A stretch of 26,279 nucleotides of DNA from a virus. Below, piece after piece: positions 1 to 9,701 of this stretch. The notes beneath the pieces are model-generated. The model saw nothing but the letters and a program-made list of their open reading frames with translations, was not told the DNA's origin and made no database searches. The DNA lies in IMG/VR virus record IMGVR_UViG_3300020222_000158, positions 1 through 26,279 of that record, one strand, 5' to 3'. A program made the position numbers and the translations under genes. Each line of letters begins with the position of its first letter. Within the stretch, counting starts at the first letter, position 1.

Positions 1-3000
1 GCATTTACAGAAAGTAATTTTGTAATCACTATTCTAAATCCTGGTTCTGCTCCAAATATTCAAACAGGTGATATCATTTATGTCAATCCAGATGCTGTTC
101 AAATATCTTCATCTACTGATAGTGCTAGTGGATTAACTTCGGGAAGTATTACTCTACAATTACCATCAACGTATTTTGGAACTATCCCAGCAAACGGAAC
201 ATTCCCTAAGTTAAAATTAACGGCAACTCTAGAAGTAAGTAACGCAAAACCAAGACTTAAGACATCTGTTACTAACAAAAGAATTATTGTTGCTTCTGCT
301 GGAGATAGAGTTATCCCATTTAGAGGAAAAGATGCTGATGATGAGGTAATTGATATTTTATCATATTCAGATGCCTACAAATTAAGATACGTTTATGAAG
401 GGACAACTACTCAACCACCAGAAGTAGATACTGCTGGTAATTTAGTATCTGGAACTGATGTATCTTCAAGATTTACTTTTGATGATGGTCAAAGAGATAC
501 CGTTTATGATGTATCAAGAATTGTTTTAAAACCAGGATTTGAGCCAACGATTGGTCAGTTATTGATTGCATTTGATTATTTCGAGCATTCTCAAGGAGAC
601 TTCTGTACTGTAGATAGTTACTTGCATGAAGATGGAGTTACTGAAGATGAAATTCCTTCCTTTAATTCATCAGTTCTTGGAAATATTGAACTGAAAAATG
701 TATTAGATTTTAGACCAAAGGTTGATAATTCTGCAATTATTGCTGGTTTCCAAGATACCGCATCCTTGGCGATTACAACTGGAAAATTCTCTGGATCTGG
801 TGCTGTTGTTGCATCAACTCCTGCTCCAGATCCAAACTTAGAATATACATTTTCGTTTAGTCAAGTTCAATACTTAGATCGTATTGATGGAGTATTCTTG
901 AATAAAAAAGGAGAATTTTTTGTAAAAGAAGGCAACTCTTCTCTCAACCCGTCAAAACCAGATACTATTGATGATAGTATTCCTCTATTTTATATTTACG
1001 TTCCAGCATATACAAAAACTGGTAAAGATGTAAGGATTACTCCTGTAGATAATCGTAGATATACAATGAGAGATATTGGTAAACTTGAAAAACGCATTGA
1101 ACGTTTGGAGTATTATACAACTCTCAGTATTCTTGAGCAACAAGCTCTTAACATGCAAGTTAAAGATGAAATTGGATTGGACAGATTTAAGAGTGGTTTC
1201 TTTGTTGATAATTTTGAGTCTCACAAGGTTGGCAATTTAGCATCTCTTGATTATCAATGTTCTGTTGATACGCAACAATCTGTTCTGAGATCTCAATCCA
1301 AAGAAGATTCTATTACCCTAAAAGAAGTTAATACAAGACAAGATCAAAGATCTGTATCTGGTTATCAAAAATCTGGAAATATTATAACACTTCCATATTC
1401 TAGTCTTCCATTACTAGGAAATTCGTTTGCCTTCAAAACTATCAATCCAAATCCATTTGTTGTTATTCAATATGTTGGAGACGCAGAGATTATTCCAAGT
1501 ATCGATCATTGGTACGATCAAACTATAAATCCAATTGTTGTTGATACAAATACAAGTCTCTTCAATATATTTTTAGCAAAAACAAATTCCAAAGAAAGTT
1601 TTTCAAGTCTATACAATTCATTTGTTATTAATTGGGTTGGAACATCACCAGCATTTACATCAATTAATTCACTTGGAGAAGTTAATAGTCAACAAGCAAA
1701 TGCTTCTGTTACCTCTGCTTCTATATCAAGTTCGTCTAATATTAGTCCACAAAATAATGATATAGCAAAAGGTGTTCAAACAAAGTCTGTAAAAGGTAAT
1801 ATTGTTTCATCCGCGCTATCATTTTTTGCTAGAAGTGTAGCAGTAAAATATGTTATTAGAAGACTTAAGCCAAATACTGTTGTAAATGTTTTTCTGGAAG
1901 GAAGAGATATAAATCGCTGGGTTAATCCAGATTTAAGATTTACTGGTGTAGCAGGAAATTCTTCATCAGCATTTAATGGAAAGGTTATTACTGACGAAAA
2001 CGGAAATGCTAGTGGTATTGTTTTAATTCCTGCTGGTGTTCCACCAAGAGAAAATGCAACTTGGACTGGAGATATCGATACGATTGATTATGATACAACT
2101 GGTAAGGAAGTTAGAGTTACAACAGGAGTATTAACATTTAGATTTACATCTAGTTCAACATATTCAGAAAAAGATAAAGATAGTGCTAGCACGTATGCAG
2201 AGGTTAAGTTTTATGCAACTGGTATTCTTCCAGAAAATCCATCTAGCATCGTCTCAACAAAACCAGCATATTTTAAATCAAATGAGGGTGTTCAAATAAT
2301 TGATAATAATACAGCAAATCCACTTAGACCAAATCCTCTTGCTCAAACATTTAAAATTGAAAATTACAGCGGTGGATTATTTACTACTGGTCTTGATTTA
2401 TTCTTCTCTAGTAAGAGCACCAATGTTCCAATTAAAGTTTATATTAGTGATGTTATCTCTGGAAAACCTGGAAAAAATATTGTTCCTGGATCTGAAAAAG
2501 TTCTTAATCCTAATACTTTCTTGAAGTGTTATGCAAATGGTAATGTAACTATTACAAAAGGAGAAAATGTTACGGGAGCAAGCTCTTCAGCAAGCGGACC
2601 AATTTTAAAATTAATTGATAAGAATGGTGTAGAAGTTATTGCATCGACATCCAATACTTTTTCTCTTACTAATGAACAAGTTTATACTCTTGTTCTGAGT
2701 AATCATAATGGAAAATCATTCAAAGAAAACGAGGATCTTAACATTCCTTCCGTTACATTAGCTAATGCCACTAATGGGACAAATCTAAAACTGACAATTG
2801 CAAAAAATAGTGGTAAACTATCTGATATTAAAGTAAAAACAACTGGTCAAAATTATACCAGTGCTATTCTTACTGTTGAAAGTCCACAACTTCCTGGTGG
2901 AGCTGTAGCAACTGCTCGTATTGAAGTTTCTGGTGGAAAAATATACAACGCTGAAATTTCTCTTCCAGGATTTGGATATACAGAACCACCATCAGTTGTT

Positions 3001-5082
3001 GTGAAGGGTGTTGGCAATGGTGCTGGTGGTTGCGAGATAGAAACGTTTATTGAGATTGATACTCCAGCAGTTGTGATGGGTGTCGCCATAGATGTAGATG
3101 GTGTTACTAAATCAACAGTGCCAACAAATTTTGCATTTGATTATCCAGTTTATCTACAAAATGACACTGAGTATGCTCTAGTAGTAGAAACAGATTCTGT
3201 TGATTATCAAGTTTGGGCATCAAAACTTGGTGAAATTGATATTGCTACTAGCACAGTAATCACTACACAACCTTCTCTTGGATCAGTTTATAGATCACAA
3301 AATGTTGATAACTGGACTGAAGATTTATTTGAAGATTTAAAGTTCAAATTATATCGTGCCAAGTTTGATATATCCAGAACAGCAGAGTTACTAATAACAA
3401 ATAATAATCTAGGATATGAAAAACTAGATTCTAATCCATTTGAAACTAATGCAAGTTCTAATACAAATGCAACTTCTAAGTTATTTAAAAATAATAATAG
3501 CATTGTAAAAGTAACTCATAAAAATCATGGATTTGAAACTTCTGGTAAATCTTATGTTTTCTTTAGATCAGCTTTAGAGACAGCAGGAGTAACCGCTGAT
3601 ATCCTAAACAATACATTATTCCAGATAAGTAATTCTGGAATAGACACCTATAATATTATTTCTATTGCGAACGCATCAGCAAATTCATTTGGAGGTGGGT
3701 CTGGTGTATATGCATCTTATAATAGAAAATTTGAAATTCTTTACCCACAAATTCATTACTTGTCTTTAACTGGGACAAAATTAGAAAGTTCTGTCAAAAC
3801 TACAAATATTATTCCAGTAGATTCTTCTACAACAAACTATGTGTCATATTCACAAACGTCTGATTATGAAAAAACTTTCCTCAATGAAACTCATTATTTT
3901 ACAAATCAAAAAGTAATAACTTCAAGAATTAATGAAACTTTGAATAATCTCACAAGATCACTAACATATAAATTACAATTATCATCAACTAAGGATTATT
4001 TGTCTCCTCTTATTGATCTCTCAAGTGCTTGTGTAAAACTCTCTACTAATAGAATTGAATATGCTTCTGGACAGGAAGATCGTTTTGGAAGGAGAGATCA
4101 AATCATTGAGTTTTATCCAGTATATCAATTCCAATTAACTGGAAATGGTACTACTGCTATTCAATCTAACCAAACAGTTAAAGGTAAATCAACCAAAGCT
4201 ACTGGAACTATTGCCAAAATTAGTGGTTCAAATGTTTGGGTTCGAGTATCTACATCTCAATTTTTTGAAAAAGGGGAGGGTGTAGAACTAGGAAATCAAC
4301 CTACATTGACTGCTGTAGTTATTGATTCAAATCCAAATCAGGTTTTTGCAACAATTCCAGACTCCTCAACAATTGTAGCAAGAAACCCATCTAGTATCTT
4401 ACAAACTTATGATAATACTATAACTGGAAAAACAGTTTTATGGAATAATAAAACCCAAGAACTTTTTGTAAGAAATGACGCACAACCAATCAATAATGAT
4501 TTTACTGGAAGAATTGTTGACAATCCTAATTATAATAGAAATTCAGTAGTAACTTCTCAAGCTGCTGATATTTTTAGAGTTGGAGATATTGTTAAGTATC
4601 CCAATCAACCAAATGATGAAGCTTCTTTCTTACAAGTCGGTAAAGTTAGGTATGATGATGGTATTGATTTTGTTCCCGACAATACATCAAAGAATAGTTC
4701 TTCAATTGCTAAGTATGTGACTAAAGAAGTTAGTATTAGTAATCCCGCAACTTCTATTGATGTTCGTTTAACTGCTAATATTAAAGATATTTCTAATATT
4801 CAAGTTCTATACAGATTTAAAAAAGCATCAAGTCAAGAAAACTTTGAAGACATCGATTGGATCTACTTTAATACATTAGGAAGTCCAGACACTTTAGAAA
4901 TAGCAAGTAGTGAAAATACAATTTCCGCTACCACAGAGAAGCAATCTTCATACCAAGAATTCAAATATAGTATTTCTAATTTGCCAGAATTCTCATCGTT
5001 TGCTGTCAAGATTGTAATGAAATCGGTTGATCCTGCTTATGTACCTAAGATTCAAGATATTCGTGCTGTAGCTTCATTCTAA
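1..5082 (+). CDS. DUF4815-type virion structural protein (5' end outside window)
   Basis: The reading frame is open from base 1, so at least 1693 residues belong to this protein and its true start lies upstream. The TTG at 562 is internal. Residues 180-205 contain the phrase AFDYFEHSQGDFCTVDSY and residues 350-420 the phrase YTMRDIGKLEKRIERLEYY followed by GLDRFKSGFFVDNF. I know both as hallmarks of the large DUF4815 proteins of marine T4-like phages. The second phrase begins a short coiled coil. The rest is rich in Ser, Thr, Asn and Val and looks like beta-structure, with a stretch around residues 795-870 resembling tail-protein sheets (LDLFFSSKSTNVPIKVYIS) and one GxGY repeat pair at residues 942-1014. 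The role is a virion protein of the tail or baseplate region; the exact position is not known to me. Two more virion-type genes follow closely. I see no signal peptide or membrane segment. Confidence 0.88.
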   Translation, partial: AFTESNFVITILNPGSAPNIQTGDIIYVNPDAVQISSSTDSASGLTSGSITLQLPSTYFGTIPANGTFPKLKLTATLEVSNAKPRLKTSVTNKRIIVASAGDRVIPFRGKDADDEVIDILSYSDAYKLRYVYEGTTTQPPEVDTAGNLVSGTDVSSRFTFDDGQRDTVYDVSRIVLKPGFEPTIGQLLIAFDYFEHSQGDFCTVDSYLHEDGVTEDEIPSFNSSVLGNIELKNVLDFRPKVDNSAIIAGFQDTASLAITTGKFSGSGAVVASTPAPDPNLEYTFSFSQVQYLDRIDGVFLNKKGEFFVKEGNSSLNPSKPDTIDDSIPLFYIYVPAYTKTGKDVRITPVDNRRYTMRDIGKLEKRIERLEYYTTLSILEQQALNMQVKDEIGLDRFKSGFFVDNFESHKVGNLASLDYQCSVDTQQSVLRSQSKEDSITLKEVNTRQDQRSVSGYQKSGNIITLPYSSLPLLGNSFAFKTINPNPFVVIQYVGDAEIIPSIDHWYDQTINPIVVDTNTSLFNIFLAKTNSKESFSSLYNSFVINWVGTSPAFTSINSLGEVNSQQANASVTSASISSSSNISPQNNDIAKGVQTKSVKGNIVSSALSFFARSVAVKYVIRRLKPNTVVNVFLEGRDINRWVNPDLRFTGVAGNSSSAFNGKVITDENGNASGIVLIPAGVPPRENATWTGDIDTIDYDTTGKEVRVTTGVLTFRFTSSSTYSEKDKDSASTYAEVKFYATGILPENPSSIVSTKPAYFKSNEGVQIIDNNTANPLRPNPLAQTFKIENYSGGLFTTGLDLFFSSKSTNVPIKVYISDVISGKPGKNIVPGSEKVLNPNTFLKCYANGNVTITKGENVTGASSSASGPILKLIDKNGVEVIASTSNTFSLTNEQVYTLVLSNHNGKSFKENEDLNIPSVTLANATNGTNLKLTIAKNSGKLSDIKVKTTGQNYTSAILTVESPQLPGGAVATARIEVSGGKIYNAEISLPGFGYTEPPSVVVKGVGNGAGGCEIETFIEIDTPAVVMGVAIDVDGVTKSTVPTNFAFDYPVYLQNDTEYALVVETDSVDYQVWASKLGEIDIATSTVITTQPSLGSVYRSQNVDNWTEDLFEDLKFKLYRAKFDISRTAELLITNNNLGYEKLDSNPFETNASSNTNATSKLFKNNNSIVKVTHKNHGFETSGKSYVFFRSALETAGVTADILNNTLFQISNSGIDTYNIISIANASANSFGGGSGVYASYNRKFEILYPQIHYLSLTGTKLESSVKTTNIIPVDSSTTNYVSYSQTSDYEKTFLNETHYFTNQKVITSRINETLNNLTRSLTYKLQLSSTKDYLSPLIDLSSACVKLSTNRIEYASGQEDRFGRRDQIIEFYPVYQFQLTGNGTTAIQSNQTVKGKSTKATGTIAKISGSNVWVRVSTSQFFEKGEGVELGNQPTLTAVVIDSNPNQVFATIPDSSTIVARNPSSILQTYDNTITGKTVLWNNKTQELFVRNDAQPINNDFTGRIVDNPNYNRNSVVTSQAADIFRVGDIVKYPNQPNDEASFLQVGKVRYDDGIDFVPDNTSKNSSSIAKYVTKEVSISNPATSIDVRLTANIKDISNIQVLYRFKKASSQENFEDIDWIYFNTLGSPDTLEIASSENTISATTEKQSSYQEFKYSISNLPEFSSFAVKIVMKSVDPAYVPKIQDIRAVASF
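2824..3042 (+). repeat. GxGY repeat pair in the DUF4815 protein
   Basis: Two degenerate copies of a beta-repeat lie side by side. The first contains TTGQNYTSAILTV and the second LPGFGYTEPPSVVV, each followed by a Gly/Ala-rich strand. The same module occurs in the two large fibre proteins downstream. Limits are approximate. Confidence 0.6.
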
Positions 5083-5099
5083 TTTATTAATTTCCGCTT

Positions 5100-5306
5100 A
5101 TGGATTTTTCAAAAGTAGAAGGTCATGATGGTCTTGTAAGGGACCAAAACACAGGTGCTATCATTAATTTAGATGATGCTGCTATAGAAGCTAGAAGGAA
5201 ATCAAAACATCTGAGTTCCGCGTTGGAAGATATAAATATGTTGAAGAATGAAGTCTTTGAGATCAAATCTTTACTAAGAGAGTTAATAAGAAATGCCAAT
5301 TCTTAG
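5100..5306 (+). CDS. small helical virion-cluster protein
   Basis: This 68-residue protein starts 17 bases after the previous stop and overlaps the next gene by 14 bases, so it sits inside the structural block and is probably co-translated with it. It is charged and has no membrane segment. Residues 35-66 ([26 protein letters not shown]) have leucine spacing suited to a short coiled coil, split here by hydrophobic positions every three to four residues. There is no clear Shine-Dalgarno before the ATG. Small proteins of this type occur between structural genes in marine T4-like phages, and a minor structural or chaperone role is the simplest inference. I do not recognise a named family. Confidence 0.7.
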   Translation: MDFSKVEGHDGLVRDQNTGAIINLDDAAIEARRKSKHLSSALEDINMLKNEVFEIKSLLRELIRNANS

Positions 5307-8300
5307 AAGTGTTGCCAAGACAGATACATTTGAACAGCAACGATTAAAAATTAACGAAATTGCCAATGAGCTGTTTTTAGTTCAAACTTCTGTTGGTCAA
5401 GGTGCTTTCAGTATGAGTGATGGAACAGTGCAATCTCCAGCACTGTTTTTTACAAATGCAACTGATGTAGGAATTTATAGGGGAAGTTCTGGAAAACAAT
5501 TAATAATTGGTGCAGAAGGGAGTGCTGTAGCATCTTTTAATTCTTCACATTTGACTGCTTTACAACCAATAAGAACTTTATCTTCCGTAATACCAACAGG
5601 AAATGCATCATTAACAATTTCAAATCCTGGTTCTTTATACAATATTGGCACTTATCCAAAAGCAAAATTATCAGGTGGTTCTGGAAATGGAGCTAGAGCA
5701 TCTGTTGTTGTTTCTGTTGTTGGGAATATAACTAATGGCGGAAGTAGTTATGCCGCAGGTAATTATTCTGATGTCCCTCTAACGCAGGGATCTGGAACTG
5801 GTATGCGAGCCAGTATCACAGTTACTGCTTTTGATGGATCTGTAACTGCAGCAGGAACTGGAGGATCAAGTACATCAACATTTAACAACGTTTCATTAAC
5901 AACTATTACTGGCACAGGTACTGGTGCCGTTGCAACTATTAGTACTAATCAGTTTGGACCTAATATTGGGGTTGGAACTGTTACAATTACAAGTGTTGGT
6001 TCTGGTTATCAGCCTGGTGATATTCTTTCTGCGGCACCTGGAAGTATTGGAGGAGTTACTGGATTTAATTATACATTAACTGGATCTGGCAATGTTTCAC
6101 AATTAACAGTTACTTCTGGTGGTTCTGGATATACAGTTGGGAATGTTTTATCTGTCAATAATACAAATTTGGGCGGATCTGGAAGTGGATTACAATATAC
6201 TATCACTTCAATTGGAGCAATATCAAGCATATCCGTTACTAATGGTGGCGATAATTATAAGACTGGTGATATATTAACAATATCACAGTCAGAATTAGTT
6301 GAAACAGTTACAACTTATGTAAAAATTCTTCCTACACAACTTATAGAATTTACAGGAACTTTGCCAACTACTGGATTTACAGTTGGTAGTACTGTAACTT
6401 ACAATGGGGCAACTGCTACTGTTGTAAAAGTATTTACAACTGGGTCGTCAATAAATGCTGTTACAGTAAATGAGTTTGATTTAGTTTTCGCTAATGGTTT
6501 AACCGCATCTTCTGGTGGAGCGACTGCTACAGTATCTGCAATCACAAATGCGTTAAATTATTTCTTTAGCCCTACGCCTAGTGGTACATATACAAATATC
6601 CCAGATTTTACATTCCAGAAAAATAAAAGATTTGAATTTGTTCAATCAGATCCTACAAATATTGGTCACCCATTACGTTTTAGTACAACAAGAGATGGAT
6701 TTCATACAGTTGTTGTGCCAAATCCAACAGAATATGGTGAAAAATATGAGGGATCAGAAGTAGATTACAGTTATACTTCAAATTCTCTTGCTATCATTCC
6801 AAACGATAGTACTCCAACAACGCTTTATTACTATTGTGATGCTGGATTTGAAGGTGGAAACGCACACTTAGATGAGGGCGGGTATAATAATAGAGAGGGT
6901 GTTATTACTATAAGTGGGTCCGCCCCATTAGTTGGCAGTGGAATTTCTTTAACAGTTGGAACAGTAACAGAATCTTCAAATATAATATTAGAAAAAGATG
7001 GCACTAGTTTATTAGGAAATACTACTACTGGTGAGTTAGTTGTTGTTGGGGACTTGGAAGTTAATGGAGATTCTATTTTCTTTGGAGATCTCAATGTAAG
7101 TAATAATTTTACTATTGCTGCAGCGACTGGAAATACTGCAATCGCTGGTACGCTTACAGTAAATGATGATCTATCATTTTTATCAGATGCCGCATTTGGA
7201 TCGACTTTATATGTTGATTCTGTTAACAACAAAGTATCTGTAAATATAGATCCCGCAGTAACTCCACTAACTTATCAATTTGAAGTTGATGGTGATGTAA
7301 AAAATACTGGAGATGCATATCTTTCTTCTGCTTCTGGAAAATATGTTAGAATTGGAGATATTGCTAATCTAGCTGGAACTTCAAGATTGCAAGTTGATGG
7401 TTCTATTTCTTCTACTAATGGATATAGAACATCACCATCTAATGACATTAAAATACCATCATACACATTCACTGGTAACACAAGATATGGTATTGGATTT
7501 AATAGTAGTTCTCTCACATTATCCGCAACTGTTGGAAATGGAGAATCTCTGAGATTTGGAGATTTAGTTACTACTTCATACAGAGATTTAAATTTTGATT
7601 ATAAAGTTGTTACTAGCACATCTATAACTGGTGGTAGTGGATATACAAATGGATCTTATAGTGGTATTCAACCGACTGGTGGATCTGGAACTGGATTTAC
7701 AATCGATGCCACAGTTTCTGGAAATGCTTTAACTGGAATTGTAGTTACAGATAGTGGAGTTGGTTATGAAGTTGGAGACGTTCTTACTGTCAATTTAGCA
7801 GGCATTCCAGGTGCCACTGGAGCAACAGTAACAATTACAAATACAACAATCACAAATACAATTTCAGCTGTTGTCTCAACTGGAACGATTACTGTTAATG
7901 CTCTTAATACTGTTGGATCTGGTATTCTAGTAGATAATAAATTATCAATTGACGGAACTTCAATATCTTCAACTCAAGATGAAGACATTACTGTTGTTCC
8001 AGGAGCTTCTTCTAGATTACTTTCTGTTTCTGGAACTGGTGGTGTAAAACTTCCAGTTGGTAATTCTACAAATAGACCATCTGCTACAACTGCTGGTATT
8101 ATTAGATATAATACTCAAACTTCTCAATATGAAGGATCTAATGGCGTTAACTTCATTTCTCTTGGTGGTGTAAGAGACGTTGATGGAAATACTTTCATTA
8201 TTGCTGAAGAAACTGTTGGTGAAAACGATAATGTATTGTATTTTTATAACGATGGTGCGAATTCTGCAAGATTAAAGAGAACAGAATTAGAACTTGTAAC

Positions 8301-9138
8301 TGCTCTAAAAATTTCGGCAAAAGACACTGAAAATAAAACACTATGGAAACCATCCACTGCACTTACTTTAAACACATATGTATATTTTGGTGATAACATT
8401 TATGAGGTAACATCAGCAGGGACAACAGGATCAACTGGTCCATCTCATACCACTGGTGCTGCTGAAAATGGATCCGCAACCTTAACTTGGATCAGTGATA
8501 GTTATACTAATTTAGAAATTCGTGGAGACGAAATAAAATTAGGAACCAGAGTAAATATTAATGATAAATTAAACATCTATGGATATGGCAGCGGGGCGCA
8601 GAGTTTAATTTTAGAAAATACATTACTTACTACAAAATTTGCTTTTGGTAATATTTTAGGGGTTCCTGATACATTACTAACAGTGAACGGGGCAAATGGT
8701 AGTCTAGAAATTAATAGAAATTATGATACATCCAGTGTAGAAAATAATATTTCCATCTTAGATAAGACACTGAAATTCTTCCAATTAAATGATGTTCGTA
8801 ATGAAACATTTTCAGATACTTTAACTAAGGGAACGAGTGAAATTACAGCAACAACCTGTATAGACGTGGCACAACATTCTTCGGCAAAAATATTTTTATC
8901 TGTACACAACATAACAACAGGGGATAAGCAAGTTGCTGAATACAATGTCATTGCTAAAGATTCTGATATTGTTGCCGTGGAGTATGGTAACATAAATACG
9001 GGTAATACTGATTTATATGCTGCTGCGTTTGATTTTGATGTAACTAGCAATGTTCGTATTACTATAACTCTTTCATCTGGAGTTGCGAATGGTAATATTG
9101 TAAAAATAGTTGTTAACAAAATTCAAATTAAAACGTAA
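5293..9138 (+). CDS. large tail-fibre-like virion protein (1281 aa)
   Basis: The N-terminus ([20 protein letters not shown], then [22 protein letters not shown] near residues 43-64) is the attachment-type N-terminus I associate with cyanophage fibre or baseplate-associated structural proteins. Residues 105-335 and 773-855 carry GxGY beta-repeats. Residues 410-550 contain a compact, aromatic-rich segment ([23 protein letters not shown]) that could be a small folded domain. Residues 575-700 have the repeating [17 protein letters not shown]-like pattern of trimeric fibre shafts. A W/Y module lies at 1018-1066. The ATG overlaps the upstream stop by 14 bases, and the 168-aa gene starts seven bases after its stop. 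No enzyme motif is visible. It is probably a trimeric host-contact or baseplate-linked fibre. Confidence 0.85.
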   Translation: MPILRSVAKTDTFEQQRLKINEIANELFLVQTSVGQGAFSMSDGTVQSPALFFTNATDVGIYRGSSGKQLIIGAEGSAVASFNSSHLTALQPIRTLSSVIPTGNASLTISNPGSLYNIGTYPKAKLSGGSGNGARASVVVSVVGNITNGGSSYAAGNYSDVPLTQGSGTGMRASITVTAFDGSVTAAGTGGSSTSTFNNVSLTTITGTGTGAVATISTNQFGPNIGVGTVTITSVGSGYQPGDILSAAPGSIGGVTGFNYTLTGSGNVSQLTVTSGGSGYTVGNVLSVNNTNLGGSGSGLQYTITSIGAISSISVTNGGDNYKTGDILTISQSELVETVTTYVKILPTQLIEFTGTLPTTGFTVGSTVTYNGATATVVKVFTTGSSINAVTVNEFDLVFANGLTASSGGATATVSAITNALNYFFSPTPSGTYTNIPDFTFQKNKRFEFVQSDPTNIGHPLRFSTTRDGFHTVVVPNPTEYGEKYEGSEVDYSYTSNSLAIIPNDSTPTTLYYYCDAGFEGGNAHLDEGGYNNREGVITISGSAPLVGSGISLTVGTVTESSNIILEKDGTSLLGNTTTGELVVVGDLEVNGDSIFFGDLNVSNNFTIAAATGNTAIAGTLTVNDDLSFLSDAAFGSTLYVDSVNNKVSVNIDPAVTPLTYQFEVDGDVKNTGDAYLSSASGKYVRIGDIANLAGTSRLQVDGSISSTNGYRTSPSNDIKIPSYTFTGNTRYGIGFNSSSLTLSATVGNGESLRFGDLVTTSYRDLNFDYKVVTSTSITGGSGYTNGSYSGIQPTGGSGTGFTIDATVSGNALTGIVVTDSGVGYEVGDVLTVNLAGIPGATGATVTITNTTITNTISAVVSTGTITVNALNTVGSGILVDNKLSIDGTSISSTQDEDITVVPGASSRLLSVSGTGGVKLPVGNSTNRPSATTAGIIRYNTQTSQYEGSNGVNFISLGGVRDVDGNTFIIAEETVGENDNVLYFYNDGANSARLKRTELELVTALKISAKDTENKTLWKPSTALTLNTYVYFGDNIYEVTSAGTTGSTGPSHTTGAAENGSATLTWISDSYTNLEIRGDEIKLGTRVNINDKLNIYGYGSGAQSLILENTLLTTKFAFGNILGVPDTLLTVNGANGSLEINRNYDTSSVENNISILDKTLKFFQLNDVRNETFSDTLTKGTSEITATTCIDVAQHSSAKIFLSVHNITTGDKQVAEYNVIAKDSDIVAVEYGNINTGNTDLYAAAFDFDVTSNVRITITLSSGVANGNIVKIVVNKIQIKT
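5608..6300 (+). repeat. GxGY beta-repeat array
   Basis: Five or more degenerate copies are visible at protein level: [46 protein letters not shown] and [12 protein letters not shown]. Spacing is roughly 30-45 residues. The later copies form a GDxL variant distinct from the APxI variant seen in other proteins of this window. DNA similarity between copies is low, so the duplications are old or the unit is kept by selection on protein structure. Confidence 0.7.
7612..7854 (+). repeat. second GxGY repeat pair in the 1281-aa protein
   Basis: Two copies are visible: [15 protein letters not shown] followed by [13 protein letters not shown], and [15 protein letters not shown]. They are of the same two sub-types as the array 1.5 kb upstream, here inserted after a shaft-like region. 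Limits are approximate. Confidence 0.62.
8344..8490 (+). repeat. W/Y module, copy 1
   Basis: The protein pattern is W-x4-A/N-x-N-T-x-F/Y-F-x-D-N-I-Y-x-V-x-S-G-T-T-G-S-x-x-P-x-H-T-T-G, with NGS and a closing W or V. Related copies occur twice in the 2960-aa fibre. It resembles the short aromatic carbohydrate-binding-like modules common in phage fibres. Glycan binding is inference. Confidence 0.55.
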
Positions 9139-9144
9139 CTTACC

Positions 9145-9651
9145 ATGGCTACTACAATACAAACATTTAACTCTAGAAGTGGATTTGGAATTGATCGAAC
9201 TTCTTTAATTTCAAATACACTTGATGTAAAAAATGTTAATACTTTAGAATTACAAAATTCAAATTTTATTGATGGGTCCAGTAAAAAATTTATCTTAAAA
9301 GGAAATAGTACTACTACATTGGGTACAGACAATGCTGGATCCGCAATACCAATTTCTAATAATACAGTTAATTTTATTACATCTCATGTAATTGGTGTTG
9401 ATCCAACTGGAGCGGGTCATTACTCATTAAAAAATGAAGTAGTAATTAAATGTGGACCTTCTGGAATTATTGAAATTCTTTCTTCATTAGATACTATCAT
9501 TAAAGATAGCATTCCAACTGGACAAACTTGGACAGTTTCTCCTAGCACTCCCCAAGCAAACGCATTTAGTTATTTTGTTACCAGAAGTGGCACATCTGCT
9601 GCTATCAAATGGTTTGCATATTCTGAGGTAGTTAAAGTTGTCTGGACCTAA
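9145..9651 (+). CDS. small virion-cluster structural protein (168 aa)
   Basis: This gene begins seven bases after the 1281-aa fibre gene and ends three bases before a late promoter, so it closes the first structural block. The protein has no Cys-rich site, signal peptide or membrane segment. The N-terminal 60 residues are Ser/Thr/Asn-rich, like the N-termini of the neighbouring fibres (TLDVKNVNTLELQNSNFIDG). The C-terminal half has alternating hydrophobic residues and ends in YSEVVKVVWT, which suggests a small beta-domain such as a jelly roll. The ATG lies in the context TTACCATGG without a Shine-Dalgarno; the same context precedes the 63-aa protein near 25957. The likely role is a minor virion protein or fibre accessory. 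I do not recognise a named family. Confidence 0.7.
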   Translation: MATTIQTFNSRSGFGIDRTSLISNTLDVKNVNTLELQNSNFIDGSSKKFILKGNSTTTLGTDNAGSAIPISNNTVNFITSHVIGVDPTGAGHYSLKNEVVIKCGPSGIIEILSSLDTIIKDSIPTGQTWTVSPSTPQANAFSYFVTRSGTSAAIKWFAYSEVVKVVWT

Positions 9652-9653
9652 TG

Positions 9654-9660
9654 CTAAATA
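9654..9660 (+). promoter_or_regulatory. T4-type late promoter (CTAAATA)
   Basis: CTAAATA is the one-base variant of the T4 late element TATAAATA. It lies three bases after a stop codon and 41 bases before the ATG of the giant fibre gene. By T4 geometry transcription would begin near 9666. No other promoter-like element is visible in this 50-base gap. Confidence 0.6.
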
Positions 9661-9701
9661 ATACAAGATAGATACCAGAACTCTCGGAGCACCAAGGGCA
9701 A

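Noticed and set aside
562-570. TTG as start of the first large gene
   Set aside because: The same frame is open from base 1 and the upstream residues read as typical structural protein sequence, so TTG 562 is internal.
5608-6300. Possible CRISPR-like or direct DNA repeat array
   Set aside because: The periodicity is only at protein level. Units differ at DNA level and are coding, without constant repeats and unique spacers.
6831-7232. 133-codon antisense frame
   Set aside because: It lies wholly inside a well-supported fibre gene, has no ribosome site or promoter and encodes a low-complexity Val/Pro/Ser sequence typical of reading Asn/Thr-rich DNA backwards.
8721-9119. 132-codon antisense frame
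   Set aside because: It is a shadow of the 1281-aa gene; no recognisable motif or expression signal.
9661-9701. Hairpin or tRNA-like element before the giant fibre
   Set aside because: Only a three-base stem (CTC/GAG at 9683-9689) is possible and no T-run follows. It reads as an ordinary leader between a late promoter and an ATG.
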